A DNA stretch of 46,519 nucleotides from positions 1 through 46,519 of the forward strand of contig JAZDIP010000038.1 in the NCBI GenBank assembly GCA_043804925.1, given 5' to 3'. Source of the DNA: ChocPot-Mid sp043804925 (GTDB lineage: Bacteria; Bacteroidota; Ignavibacteria; Kapaibacteriales; UBA2268). Positions 14,971-23,168 of this stretch are shown in pieces. Both the position numbers and the translations under genes were made by a program. Within the stretch, counting starts at the first letter, position 1; every line of letters starts with the position of its first letter. A model generated the notes under the pieces. The model searched no databases and was not told the DNA's origin. It worked only from the letters and a program-made list of their open reading frames with translations.

Positions 14971-16308
14971 TCATCTCCTCACCACCAGCTTCTCCACAAC
15001 AGTCTTACCCTCTAATTGAATCGCAACAAAATACATGCCATCGGCTAAACCTGAAACATCGAGCGAAATTGAATTTTCTCCTTTAGAAAAGAAACCATCT
15101 ACAATAGCGAATTGCTCGATACCTAATGTATTAAACAACTGCACAGAAACTCTTGATTCCATCGGTAAAGTAAAACTCAGTCTTGTCTTTGTGCTTGCGG
15201 GTTGAGGGAAGATAAAAGTGCTTAAGCTATTTTGAGATTTATCTTCGACTGAAACAGGTGGTTTAACCAACGCATAGAATAATTCACCTTCTTTTGTACC
15301 TACCAAAATGAGTTGAGGTTCGCTAATATCATCGGTTTCAATAAGGGATATCGTCTTATCATTTAGTTCATCACTTTCTTGCGAGAGACTTGAATTCCAA
15401 AAGTTATAAGTAAATATCCCTGAATTCTTTGTTCCTATTATTAAGTCATCTAACCATGGAATACTGTCAGTCAACAATTTAATTGTAGTCAAATAATATA
15501 TTGGCCTTATATTAAATGCAGTAATTGTATCTTTCAATTTTTCTGAAAAATCCAAAATGATTTTATCTTGGTTTACATCATAATTAATTACAATATTTCT
15601 TTCATTTCCAAGAAAAAAGAAATTATTATGAATAAATTTTAAATTTGAAATATTTGAATAATCACTGAGGTCAATTACTGACCAAGATTGAAAATCCGAA
15701 TAATAAGTAATCAGATTGTTATCCTTAGTTAGCCAATTTATAAAATCAATCGAAGGATAAAATTTTTCAATATATTTAATAGTATCAGTATTTGCTATTA
15801 ATTCGATAGTTTTTAAACTATCATTGCTAACAAATACGCCATTTGAATCAGTAGCTATGTAGAAATAATAACTATAATATTTCCGGTATTCCTTAGTGAT
15901 AATTATGGAATTTATTTCAATATTGTATTTTTCAGTTAATATTTCTTCCCAAGATAGACCAAGATCATGAGTTACAAATAACTTTTTAGTTGTTGATATT
16001 AGAAATATTACATAATCCTGACTATTCATTTTTATTATCTGAACTTCTCGAATATTAATATTTGATAAATTTTGATTTACAATAATTGGTAAAGATTTAT
16101 AATTTTCAAAAAAATAGAGCTTATTTAATTCAGTCGAAACAAGAAAAGGATTCATTGTATGAGAATAATAATCTCCTGAAATTTTATCGTAAATTATGCT
16201 CTTTATCCCCGAATCAAACTGAAAATCAATTTTCTCCCAATATTTCGGTTCCTGAGAGTGCAAGCTCACAGAGATTATAACGAGAAGTAACGGAATTAAC
16301 TTTTTCAT
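14971..16308 (-). CDS. Asp-box beta-propeller T9SS protein, paralog 1
   Basis: A 445-residue secreted protein. The signal peptide (MKKLIPLLLVIISVSLHSQ) is followed by a conserved opening (YWEKIDFQFDSGIK), a divergent middle with an Asp-box-like turn (THDLGLSWEEI, S-x-D-x-G-x-x-W pattern of BNR/sortilin propellers), a conserved last blade (LIIGTKNSGIFTY ... LILVGTKEGELFYAL), and an 80-residue T9SS sorting domain (PQPASTK ... GLADGMYFVAIQ ... VVEKLVVRR). It is the first of three paralogs (with 17082-18440 and 19002-20333) that share both ends but differ in the middle. I infer a surface-bound propeller used for binding; there is no enzyme motif. The 20 bases before the ATG, including GGGAG, are the same as in paralog 3. 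Confidence 0.85.
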   Translation of the reverse strand: MKKLIPLLLVIISVSLHSQEPKYWEKIDFQFDSGIKSIIYDKISGDYYSHTMNPFLVSTELNKLYFFENYKSLPIIVNQNLSNINIREVQIIKMNSQDYVIFLISTTKKLFVTHDLGLSWEEILTEKYNIEINSIIITKEYRKYYSYYFYIATDSNGVFVSNDSLKTIELIANTDTIKYIEKFYPSIDFINWLTKDNNLITYYSDFQSWSVIDLSDYSNISNLKFIHNNFFFLGNERNIVINYDVNQDKIILDFSEKLKDTITAFNIRPIYYLTTIKLLTDSIPWLDDLIIGTKNSGIFTYNFWNSSLSQESDELNDKTISLIETDDISEPQLILVGTKEGELFYALVKPPVSVEDKSQNSLSTFIFPQPASTKTRLSFTLPMESRVSVQLFNTLGIEQFAIVDGFFSKGENSISLDVSGLADGMYFVAIQLEGKTVVEKLVVRR

Positions 16309-16348
16309 GACAAACTCCCGAAAAATTTGTTATTTTCTATCTATAAAT

Positions 16349-16516
16349 TTATAAATTTCTTCTTGCTTCAAGTATTTTCCTTGCAACATCCTTAGCTATT
16401 TCTATCGTTTCATTGATTGTTCTGCCTTGAGCAACCAAACCTTGAACCTGTTCGGAAGTTGCTAAATAATACCCTTCAGGTAATTTTTCAATATCTAAAT
16501 TTATATAAAAGGACAT
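16349..16516 (-). CDS. Orphan HicB-like small protein, 55 aa
   Basis: A short gene from the ATG at 16516 to the TAA at 16349-16351. It translates to MSFYINLDIEKLPEGYYLAT, then SEQVQGLVAQGRTINETIEI and a basic C-terminal helix (AKDVARKILEARRNL). The pattern strand, E-G-Y-Y-x-A-T-S, G-L-V-A-Q-G-x-T-x-x-E helix is that of short HicB/DUF1902-type antitoxins. No toxin gene is adjacent: the next gene downstream is propeller paralog 1, 40 bp away, and upstream is the DUF2283 gene. It may be solitary or may work with a toxin elsewhere. It is short enough to be missed by automatic annotation. Confidence 0.7.
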   Translation of the reverse strand: MSFYINLDIEKLPEGYYLATSEQVQGLVAQGRTINETIEIAKDVARKILEARRNL

Positions 16517-16593
16517 TTTAACACCTATACATTATTAATTTTTTATTTTTAATTAACTTCATATTTTAAAATTTCAAACACTATTTGACTTTT

Positions 16594-16791
16594 TTACAAC
16601 GCTACTGCATATTCAATCGACTCCGGCTTTTCAATGCGTTTTGAAGCATGCATTATTTCAAAGCCAACGATGTTACCTTCGGAATCATAATCGAGTATCA
16701 TTCCCGGCTTTTCTTCATCGCTTTCCTCAATTTTAGTATCCTTAAAAATTATCCTAAGGATATCAACTTCTGGGTCGTAATGTATTTTCAT
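16594..16791 (-). CDS. DUF2283 protein, probable antitoxin partner
   Basis: A 65-residue protein that matches the DUF2283 family: MKIHYDPEVDILRIIFKD, then the acidic loop EESDEEKPGMILDYDSEG and NIVGFEIMHASKR. Members are small beta proteins very often encoded directly after a DUF4258 gene, and the pair has the layout of a type II TA system, though few have been tested. Here the DUF4258 gene lies 3 bp upstream on the same strand, so both must be cotranscribed. Which of the two is toxic is inferred from size and charge (acidic DUF2283 as antitoxin). Confidence 0.85.
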   Translation of the reverse strand: MKIHYDPEVDILRIIFKDTKIEESDEEKPGMILDYDSEGNIVGFEIMHASKRIEKPESIEYAVAL

Positions 16792-16794
16792 AAT

Positions 16795-17055
16795 TTATTG
16801 CCTCCAATATTTACTTATCTTTGATGTTCTGTAAATCGTAATTATATGTTTTGGCTCTTTGTTAGCCACGAATATTCTTAACAAATATTTTTTGACATTT
16901 GGAAATTCCAAAATTGATTGATAAACTGAAACTCCATATTCATCAAAATATACTTGCTGAGGATTACTTAAAACATCCTCGATGAACTCAATAGGAATTT
17001 GCCTGTTGACAATTTCCTTTTTTGCGTGTAATGATAAAGTATATTTAATTTTCAT
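16795..17055 (-). CDS. DUF4258 protein, probable toxin partner
   Basis: An 86-residue basic protein of the DUF4258 family: LSLHAKKEIVNRQIPIEFIE (the H-A-x-x-x-x-x-x-R helix), VLSNPQQVYFDEYG, and a C-terminal beta-sheet ending HIITIYRTSKISKYWRQ. The fold resembles the small RNase toxins of the RelE/BrnT kind, and the gene comes first in a two-gene unit with DUF2283, 3 bp apart. I infer a TA-like pair; a nuclease activity has not been shown by sequence alone. The pair lies between propeller paralogs 1 and 2, with only 26 bp to the end of paralog 2. Confidence 0.85.
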   Translation of the reverse strand: MKIKYTLSLHAKKEIVNRQIPIEFIEDVLSNPQQVYFDEYGVSVYQSILEFPNVKKYLLRIFVANKEPKHIITIYRTSKISKYWRQ

Positions 17056-17081
17056 TTTTATTACATCACGATAATCGTATT

Positions 17082-18440
17082 CTATCTCCTCACCACCAAC
17101 TTCTCAACTACTGTCCTACCCTCATATTGAATGGCAACAAAATACATACCATCAGCCAAACCTGAAACATCGAGCGGTATTGAATTTTCTCCTTCAGAAA
17201 AGAAACCATCTTCAATAGCAAATTGCTCGATACCTAATGTATTATATAGCTTCACAGAAACTCTTGATTCCATCTGCAAAGTGAAACTCAACCGTGCTTT
17301 TGTGCTTGCAGGTTGAGGAAAGATTTGGGTGTTTAAGATGTTCTTTGAATATTCTTTTACATCCAATTTTAAGAGGCTATAATATAATTCACCATCTTTT
17401 GTCCCAACGAAGCATAATTCTGGATTTAGATTTGCATTTGATTCAACAGCACTGATTTCATGTTCAATAAATTCATCACTGAAATTTTCAATTGAGCCAT
17501 GGATATCTCTCATAAAGAAAACACCTCTATTTTTTGTACCAATTATGCCGAAATGTACAGGAATTGGAATATCATCATATAGCATCACAATAATTCTGTT
17601 AAAGACCGAGAAACTTGATATTTCGTAAAATGAATCCGGATAACCTATTCTATTATTAAACTGGTAAACATGATTTTGATTATTAATACTGTAAAAACTG
17701 TAAAAAGTGTTGGTTGTATCTTGGAAAAAACAATAAATCTCAGCAGGGAAATCAGATACTTCAATTATTTTTAAATTTTTTATAGAACCCGGGTAATTAC
17801 TATATAAATACAAAACTCCATTCAAATTCATTAAATACTCCCAATTATTATCAAATCTATTGAAATAATATAATTCGAGATCATTTGTTAAGGCATAGAC
17901 ATAATAATAAGTAACTGTAAATTGTTTTATGGTTTTATTTTTATCAATACCGGGAATACCATTCCAGTTATCACAATAATCTTCAGAAAAACATATTCCT
18001 GAATCTGATGTTGATATGATGATTATATCATTATCATTACTAAAATTGTTGGGATTTTTTGTTGCGACATTAGTTACACTATCTATACTCTCCCAGGATT
18101 CTCCAAAATCCTTACTTATATAGAGTACTTGATAATCTGTTAAAATTAAAATCAAAGTAAGTGAATCATTTTTGATGACGTGAGTATCTATAATATTACC
18201 TGAAATCTCTGAATTATTTATTTCTACAGCATCTCCATAGTAAAATTGGTAATAAATAATCTGATTACTATCTGTAATTATTATAAATGGATTTGAATAA
18301 TCGAAAGATATTTTTTTGTAACAATCAATTATCTTTATCCCCGAATCAAACTGAAAATCAATTTTCTCCCAGTATTTAGCTTCCTGAGAGTGCAAACTCA
18401 CAGCCATTAAGACAAGTAGTAACGGAATTAACTTTTTCAT
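17082..18440 (-). CDS. Asp-box beta-propeller T9SS protein, paralog 2
   Basis: A 452-residue protein with the same plan as paralog 1: signal peptide MKKLIPLLLVLMAVSLHSQ, the YWEKIDFQFDSGIK opening, two Asp-box-like turns (SKDFGESWESI and SEDYCDNWNGI), the conserved last blade (GIIGTKNRGVFFM ... CFVGTKDGELYYSL), and the T9SS tail ending VVEKLVVRR. Its middle (about residues 60-290) is rich in Asn, Asp, Tyr and Ile and cannot be aligned by eye with the other copies beyond the blade pattern. The 5' and 3' ends are nearly the same in DNA as in paralogs 1 and 3, which suggests gene conversion at the ends and fast change in the middle. Confidence 0.85.
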   Translation of the reverse strand: MKKLIPLLLVLMAVSLHSQEAKYWEKIDFQFDSGIKIIDCYKKISFDYSNPFIIITDSNQIIYYQFYYGDAVEINNSEISGNIIDTHVIKNDSLTLILILTDYQVLYISKDFGESWESIDSVTNVATKNPNNFSNDNDIIIISTSDSGICFSEDYCDNWNGIPGIDKNKTIKQFTVTYYYVYALTNDLELYYFNRFDNNWEYLMNLNGVLYLYSNYPGSIKNLKIIEVSDFPAEIYCFFQDTTNTFYSFYSINNQNHVYQFNNRIGYPDSFYEISSFSVFNRIIVMLYDDIPIPVHFGIIGTKNRGVFFMRDIHGSIENFSDEFIEHEISAVESNANLNPELCFVGTKDGELYYSLLKLDVKEYSKNILNTQIFPQPASTKARLSFTLQMESRVSVKLYNTLGIEQFAIEDGFFSEGENSIPLDVSGLADGMYFVAIQYEGRTVVEKLVVRR

Positions 18441-18481
18441 GACAAACCTCAGAAAAATGGTGTTATATCTATCAATTATAT

Positions 18482-18706
18482 TTATTTCATCTTCAATATT
18501 TCTACAAATTCCTTTTTTGTAATTTTCACCTGTCTTAGTATCCCGGATAATGTTCCTTCCGGAATTTCCTTTTTATTCATTGGTAATATTGTAATAATCC
18601 CTTCTGTGTTTTTGAACTTGCCGTGAGAGCCGTTTTGCGAAATGAAATTATATCCAAGAATATTCAGCACTAAAGAAATTTCCCTGCTCGAATATAACTT
18701 AGACAT
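18482..18706 (-). CDS. hicA: HicA-type toxin, second locus
   Basis: A 74-residue HicA-like protein from the ATG at 18706. An upstream ATG at 18724 adds six residues, but the start at 18706 gives exactly the same 8-bp overlap with hicB as the locus at 10.4 kb. The signature is clear though divergent: SREISLVLNILGYNFISQ, catalytic His in NGSHGKF, ITILPMNKKEIPEGTLSGIL, and a basic tail. The residue after the catalytic His is Gly, not His or Lys as is common, so RNase activity should be checked. It lies between propeller paralogs 2 and 3, all on one strand. Confidence 0.85.
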   Translation of the reverse strand: MSKLYSSREISLVLNILGYNFISQNGSHGKFKNTEGIITILPMNKKEIPEGTLSGILRQVKITKKEFVEILKMK

Positions 18707-18929
18707 ATACGGATTCCCTTCCAAGTATCACGTGCTCTATTTTTAAAGGCTCAATATCTTCATCCTGATAATATAGTTCAACTGCTTCTCTCAGGTTTGC
18801 AATGGCTTCATCCACATTTTCACCAAAGGAGCTAACGTTAACATTGATGCATTGTGAAACATAATATTTACCTTCCTTCCAAACAAGGTAGTCATATTCT
18901 AATTTATTATTAAGTTTTTCCATTATCAT
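18699..18929 (-). CDS. hicB: HicB-family antitoxin, second locus
   Basis: A 76-residue HicB-like protein: LEYDYLVWKEGKYYVSQCIN, then VNVSSFGENVDEAIANLREA and a VELYYQDED helix end, followed by a short acidic tail. It binds and blocks HicA. No DNA-binding domain is present. The stop codon overlaps the hicA start by 8 bp. The protein differs clearly from the first HicB, and the 37-bp upstream repeat of that locus is absent here, so the two pairs were acquired independently rather than copied. The ATG at 18929 or the one at 18923 may be used. Confidence 0.87.
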   Translation of the reverse strand: MIMEKLNNKLEYDYLVWKEGKYYVSQCINVNVSSFGENVDEAIANLREAVELYYQDEDIEPLKIEHVILGRESVYV

Positions 18930-19001
18930 TACCCTTAATTTTGATATTTCTTAATTATTAACGGTTATACCATCAAAAATATTTCAATTATTTTTCAAAT
19001 T

Positions 19002-20333
19002 CTATCTCCTCACCACCAGCTTCTCCACAACTGTCTTGCCATCATATTGAATCGTTACAAAATACATACCATCTGCTAAACCTGAAACATCGAGCGGAAT
19101 TGAATTTTCTCCTTCAGAAAAGAAATCATCTGAAATAGCGAATTGCTCGATACCTAATGTATTATATAGCTTCACAGAAACTCTTGATTCCATCGGCAAA
19201 GTGAAACTCAACTGTGCTTTTGTGCTTGCGGGTTGCGGGGAGAATTTTAAATACAAATTGTTTTCTGAGTTTTGAGCAACATTATCAGGAGGATCTGGAA
19301 AATATCCATAATAAAGTTCACCTTCTTTTGTCCCAATAAGACAAATAGCAGGATTTATTAAACTGTTTGTTTCGACATCAGTTATTGTCAAACCGATTAA
19401 CTCATTACTTATTTGTTCAGCTGAATCTTTAGAAATATTATGAAAGTAAACACCATGCTTATCTGTCCCAATAATTATAAAATAATTAAAAGGAAGCGGA
19501 TCCTTTTCGACACCTAAGACCAAAAAATACCATTGACTGACTGTAAAACAGGTTATTGGAATATTATTAGTAATTTCAACTTCCTTTAATTTTTGTTGGT
19601 TTTCGGGATATTTTAGCTTTTGATTTTCGTCCATATAAACAAAAAAAGAATTTTCCAGTATTCGAATTTCTTTGATATTATTAATTTCAGATATATCTGT
19701 TTGTTTTTCCCAACTATCTAAATTTTCATAAAGTGAATATTGAGAATTATCCTCGGTTAAACAAAAAATCATATGGTCTGAAGCAGACAAGTGGGTTATT
19801 TTATTATTCTGTAATCCATTTATCTTTCTCTGCCATGTGCTACCATAATCTTTAGTTATATATGCTTCACCAAAGGTGTTAGAAATACAAATCGTACTGA
19901 ATTCATAATATTCATGACTATTCCAATAAGCAATATCGGTAATATAAGAATTGTCTATCTCAGATCCAAAAATTTTCCATGAACTACCAAAGTCTCTAGT
20001 CATCATTAATTTATTATCACTGGATATTAAAAAAATAAATGTTGAATCAAAAGTTCTAATTATTTTAGCTTTCGAAATAATAATATTTGTATCTAAATTA
20101 TTAAGAAATATTCCTGGAGTTAATATATCTTCAAATAAATATATTTTATTATTTTGAGTGACTATAATAAAAGCATTATCTACATCGAAGTGATAACCTT
20201 CGATATTTTGATACATATCAATTATCTTTATCCCCGAATCAAACTGAAAATCAATTTTCTCCCAGTAAACGGATTCCTGTGAGAATAAGCTCACTGACAT
20301 TAAGACAAGCAATAACGGAATTAACTTTTTCAT
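19002..20333 (-). CDS. Asp-box beta-propeller T9SS protein, paralog 3
   Basis: A 443-residue protein with the shared plan: signal peptide MKKLIPLLLVLMSVSLFSQ, the YWEKIDFQFDSGIK opening, two good Asp-box turns (TRDFGSSWKIF and TKDYGSTWQRK), the last blade (IIIGTDKHGVYFH ... CLIGTKEGELYYGY), and the T9SS tail (PQPASTKAQLSFTL ... VVEKLVVRR). The tail shares about 90% of residues with paralogs 1 and 2. The leader before the ATG (GGGAGTTTGTC) matches paralog 1 exactly. The gene is the farthest upstream of the island; no shared promoter sequence beyond the leader could be identified. Confidence 0.85.
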   Translation of the reverse strand: MKKLIPLLLVLMSVSLFSQESVYWEKIDFQFDSGIKIIDMYQNIEGYHFDVDNAFIIVTQNNKIYLFEDILTPGIFLNNLDTNIIISKAKIIRTFDSTFIFLISSDNKLMMTRDFGSSWKIFGSEIDNSYITDIAYWNSHEYYEFSTICISNTFGEAYITKDYGSTWQRKINGLQNNKITHLSASDHMIFCLTEDNSQYSLYENLDSWEKQTDISEINNIKEIRILENSFFVYMDENQKLKYPENQQKLKEVEITNNIPITCFTVSQWYFLVLGVEKDPLPFNYFIIIGTDKHGVYFHNISKDSAEQISNELIGLTITDVETNSLINPAICLIGTKEGELYYGYFPDPPDNVAQNSENNLYLKFSPQPASTKAQLSFTLPMESRVSVKLYNTLGIEQFAISDDFFSEGENSIPLDVSGLADGMYFVTIQYDGKTVVEKLVVRR

Positions 20334-20368
20334 GACAAACTCCCGAAAAATTAATAATTTTAAAATAT

Positions 20369-20410
20369 AATTACTATCAACTATCTACTAATAACTGTCA
20401 ACTTTTAACC
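20369..20410 (-). repeat. Drifting 7-bp tandem array, 6 units, across the MFS stop codon
   Basis: From 20369: AATTACT, ATCAACT, ATCTACT, AATAACT, GTCAACT, TTTAACC. The units keep the frame NNNNACT. The stop codon of the MFS gene (20398-20400) and its last three codons lie inside the array. Confidence 0.6.
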
Positions 20411-21786
20411 GGTCTCTTTTCAAGTCCAAAACCGGTTGAAACCTTGTCTGCCCGTTTTAGCAAATATGCAAAAAATAATCCAAGAATACCTAATGCAGCA
20501 AATACTAAAATTGTATAAGTATAATCATAAATAGCTGTTCCTGATGAAATCATACTTTGGGTTACTCCCTTATTTGTCTTATCCAAAACATAACCGGCAA
20601 TAATAGGAAATAAAAATAAACCAAGGTTTTGTAGTGATGTCATTATTCCATAAGCGGTACCTAAACGTTTTTCTTCAACTAATAAGGCAACCGAGGGCCA
20701 CATCGCAGCAGGAACTAATGAGAATGCAATACCCAATATAAACATTGCGACATAAGGTGTCAATGAAGTAATGGATAGTGTTAAATGAGCTATTATCAAT
20801 AATATTGAACCAAAAACCATCACTGTTGCCCGTTTGCCATTTCTATCCACAAACCATCCGAAAAGAGGAGTAAAAAGAATTGTTCCCCAGATAATCAGAC
20901 TTGTCAATGTTCCGCTCATTTCGAGGGACACTCCAAACTTATTATGCAATAAATCCGGACAATATGCCTGAAATGGAAAGACAGCAGAATAAAATGTAAC
21001 GCAAAGAAGGCAAATATATATAAAAGACTTATTCTTAATTAAGTCTATAACATCCTTAATATGAAATTCTTCATCTGCTTCAAGCAGATGTTCTTTTTTA
21101 CGGGTAACATTATATTTTGTATCATAGAACATATAACCAATCCAAAAGACCAAACCGACTCCCATAAGGATAGCTGCTATCCATAAAGCAAGCGTCCAAC
21201 CGGAAGGATAACTTATCAATATTGGTGAAAATATAAGTGCAGCAGCCGTTCCAAGTCTTGCTACAGCTATATTAAGGGAAAATGCTAAAGCAAGCTCCTT
21301 ACCCTTAAACCACCTGACAATAACTTTATTAATAACAACAATACTTGTTTCAGCACCTAATCCGAAAAGTAGTCTGCCAATCATCATCATTTTTAGTTCA
21401 GGAGAATAATCAGTTAAAAATGATGAGAAGAAATTGTAGCCCAGTCCACCTGTCCTATAATAATTCGTTGCTCCGTAAGCTGTAGTTACAGCTCCAAGGA
21501 CGCAAAAAATCACGAATAAAAAACCTGTTTTTCTGATACCCCAACGGTCAAGAATAATACCTCCGAAAATAGCCATCAAGAGAAAAGTATTTGGGAAAGA
21601 ATAGAATGATACTATTAATCCATACTCCGTAGATGTAAATCCAAGCTCTGCCTGCATTACAGATTTTATCGAGGACATTGCATCGTAAACATAATAATTC
21701 GTGGCTATTACAATGCTAACGAAAAGCAGAATTATCCAGCGAAATAATTTTCCCTGTGCTGTTTCATCTACTATATTTTGATTCAT
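20398..21786 (-). CDS. MFS permease, MFSD1-like
   Basis: A 462-residue major facilitator protein with about 12 membrane segments and motif A as GGIILDRWGIRKTGF after the second segment; the second half repeats it as GWFVDRNGKRATV. The central loop carries DTKYNVTRKKEHLLEADEEF. The overall pattern (NYYVYDAMSSIKSVMQAELG, then YGLIVSFYSFPNTFL) resembles bacterial relatives of MFSD1, an uncharacterised or dipeptide-transporting branch, so the substrate is unknown. It is on the same strand as the propeller genes but 64 bp upstream of paralog 3; the genes may be separate units. Its last codons belong to the 7-bp array at 20369-20410. Confidence 0.85.
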   Translation of the reverse strand: MNQNIVDETAQGKLFRWIILLFVSIVIATNYYVYDAMSSIKSVMQAELGFTSTEYGLIVSFYSFPNTFLLMAIFGGIILDRWGIRKTGFLFVIFCVLGAVTTAYGATNYYRTGGLGYNFFSSFLTDYSPELKMMMIGRLLFGLGAETSIVVINKVIVRWFKGKELALAFSLNIAVARLGTAAALIFSPILISYPSGWTLALWIAAILMGVGLVFWIGYMFYDTKYNVTRKKEHLLEADEEFHIKDVIDLIKNKSFIYICLLCVTFYSAVFPFQAYCPDLLHNKFGVSLEMSGTLTSLIIWGTILFTPLFGWFVDRNGKRATVMVFGSILLIIAHLTLSITSLTPYVAMFILGIAFSLVPAAMWPSVALLVEEKRLGTAYGIMTSLQNLGLFLFPIIAGYVLDKTNKGVTQSMISSGTAIYDYTYTILVFAALGILGLFFAYLLKRADKVSTGFGLEKRPVKS

Positions 21787-21937
21787 GTTTTAAATTCTTA
21801 GTGAATAATATTATTGACAATTTAAATAAAAGGGATTAAATGGCAAAACAATCAGTGCTTTTATATGATTGGCTATTCCTGTATTCATAGAAATGACAAT
21901 ATTGTAGCTGGTAATTCTGATTAAGCTGATTTTTCTT

Positions 21938-21954
21938 TTATCCCGGTGGGATAA
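21938..21954. repeat. 17-bp palindrome, 7-3-7 design
   Basis: TTATCCC, loop GGT, GGGATAA: a perfect 7-bp stem with a 3-base loop. The same design but other sequences occurs at 30626 and 30677. It lies 15 bp beyond the GT2 stop codon, where a terminator would be, but no T-run follows on the minus strand. Confidence 0.65.
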
Positions 21955-21978
21955 TCAATTGTTAATTATCAATTATTG
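21951..21978 (-). repeat. Short 7-bp tandem array, 4 units, across the GT2 stop codon
   Basis: ATAATCA, ATTGTTA, ATTATCA, ATTATTG follow one another from 21951 and cover the TGA (21969-21971) and the last codons (VNN) of the GT2 gene. The words are those of the 5174, 11642 and 27474 arrays. Confidence 0.5.
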
Positions 21979-23129
21979 ACGTTTCTTCCCCAAATTGCAT
22001 TTTGTCCTTTTGCAAGGAATCTGAACAAACCGAGCAAAAAGCCGATGTTCATGCTTACTGCAAATAATAGTATTCTGAAAGGTATTATGTTGAGTTTAAA
22101 TTTTTCAAACAGCCAGCCGATTAAAGCTCCTCCATACAGAGCAGTCTGTAAGCTAAGTATTGGTATAAATAAATATGATTCAGGTCTTAAAAATATTATT
22201 GAAACCGCTATCATTATAAGATATAAAGGTGAAAGCCAGCGAAGGACTTTATGTTCCCAGACAAAAAAAGATACCCAACCATATTTTGGATTTAATATGG
22301 ATTTACATTCCTTAACTGTTGATAATCCGCCTGCAACAAGACGAATTCTACGTAGCATTTCTTCTTTTGTAGTTTTTTCGCGAACTTCTTCTACAACCAA
22401 GTCAGTATTGAAAATAATTCTCTTTTTATGAGAAGCTGTTTTTAGCATGCGGTACAGATCATCGCAAACAAAGTCATTTGGAATAGGGCTGTAAACCTCC
22501 ATTTTAATACCATATAAAGTGCCGAGACTATTGATATTGGAATATATATCCGACTCTTTTTTTCTCATGAAAGTTTCATACTTTTGATAAAGCGATTCAC
22601 CAAAACCACCGGCAGTTGATACGGATTTTTCACCAACGATTTCCAAAGATGCCAAAACTGCTCCGACTGAATTATCGGAAAGTATGGCAATCATTTTAGC
22701 TATCGTATCCGGTTTGACTCTTAAATCCGCATCCATGTAGAATATTATTTCCGTATTTGATTTATCAACCAAATAATTTAGGACTGCATTTTTACCGACA
22801 CGAGCAAATTCGTAGAAATCCAAGGATAGATATTGTTCTTTTAAAGTATTTAAAATCCGTATCGTTCCATCATTTGAGCCATCAGAGCCGACAAGTACTT
22901 TTATTTTTCCTGTTGGATAATTGGACTTAAAAATAGAATCAATTGCACCCTTAATTAATTTTTCCTCGTTGTATGCGGCAATAACAACTGTAATATCAGG
23001 TTCAAAATTTTCTTTCTTATTTATCGGTTTGCTGAACAACTTTGAAGCAACAAAAAGGATAACGGGATATAAAATAAAAACATTAAATATCAGGAAAACA
23101 TTTATCAATATAATTATTTCAACAAGCAT
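21969..23129 (-). CDS. Membrane-bound family 2 glycosyltransferase (EPS synthesis)
   Basis: A 386-residue processive-type GT2 enzyme. An N-terminal membrane segment (1-30) is followed by a GT-A domain: VVIAAYNEEKLIKGAIDS, VGSDGSNDGT, the DAD motif at 133-135 (metal and UDP-sugar), DDLYR at 222-226 as the catalytic base region, and RRIR at 259-262 in place of the Q/RxxRW motif. Three membrane segments follow (about 285-380). Such enzymes polymerise or add sugars at the inner face of the membrane and push the chain outward. It shares strand and neighbourhood with Wzi and SLBB/Wza-like genes, so I place it in exopolysaccharide or capsule synthesis. The sugar cannot be told. Confidence 0.9.
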   Translation of the reverse strand: MLVEIIILINVFLIFNVFILYPVILFVASKLFSKPINKKENFEPDITVVIAAYNEEKLIKGAIDSIFKSNYPTGKIKVLVGSDGSNDGTIRILNTLKEQYLSLDFYEFARVGKNAVLNYLVDKSNTEIIFYMDADLRVKPDTIAKMIAILSDNSVGAVLASLEIVGEKSVSTAGGFGESLYQKYETFMRKKESDIYSNINSLGTLYGIKMEVYSPIPNDFVCDDLYRMLKTASHKKRIIFNTDLVVEEVREKTTKEEMLRRIRLVAGGLSTVKECKSILNPKYGWVSFFVWEHKVLRWLSPLYLIMIAVSIIFLRPESYLFIPILSLQTALYGGALIGWLFEKFKLNIIPFRILLFAVSMNIGFLLGLFRFLAKGQNAIWGRNVNN

Positions 23130-23168
23130 GCTTTTAGATTATGGTAAAAATCATTTTGATAATAGATT

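Noticed and set aside
21976..22431. 151-aa open frame opposite the GT2 gene
   Set aside because: Antisense shadow of a clear glycosyltransferase; no start signal or family match.
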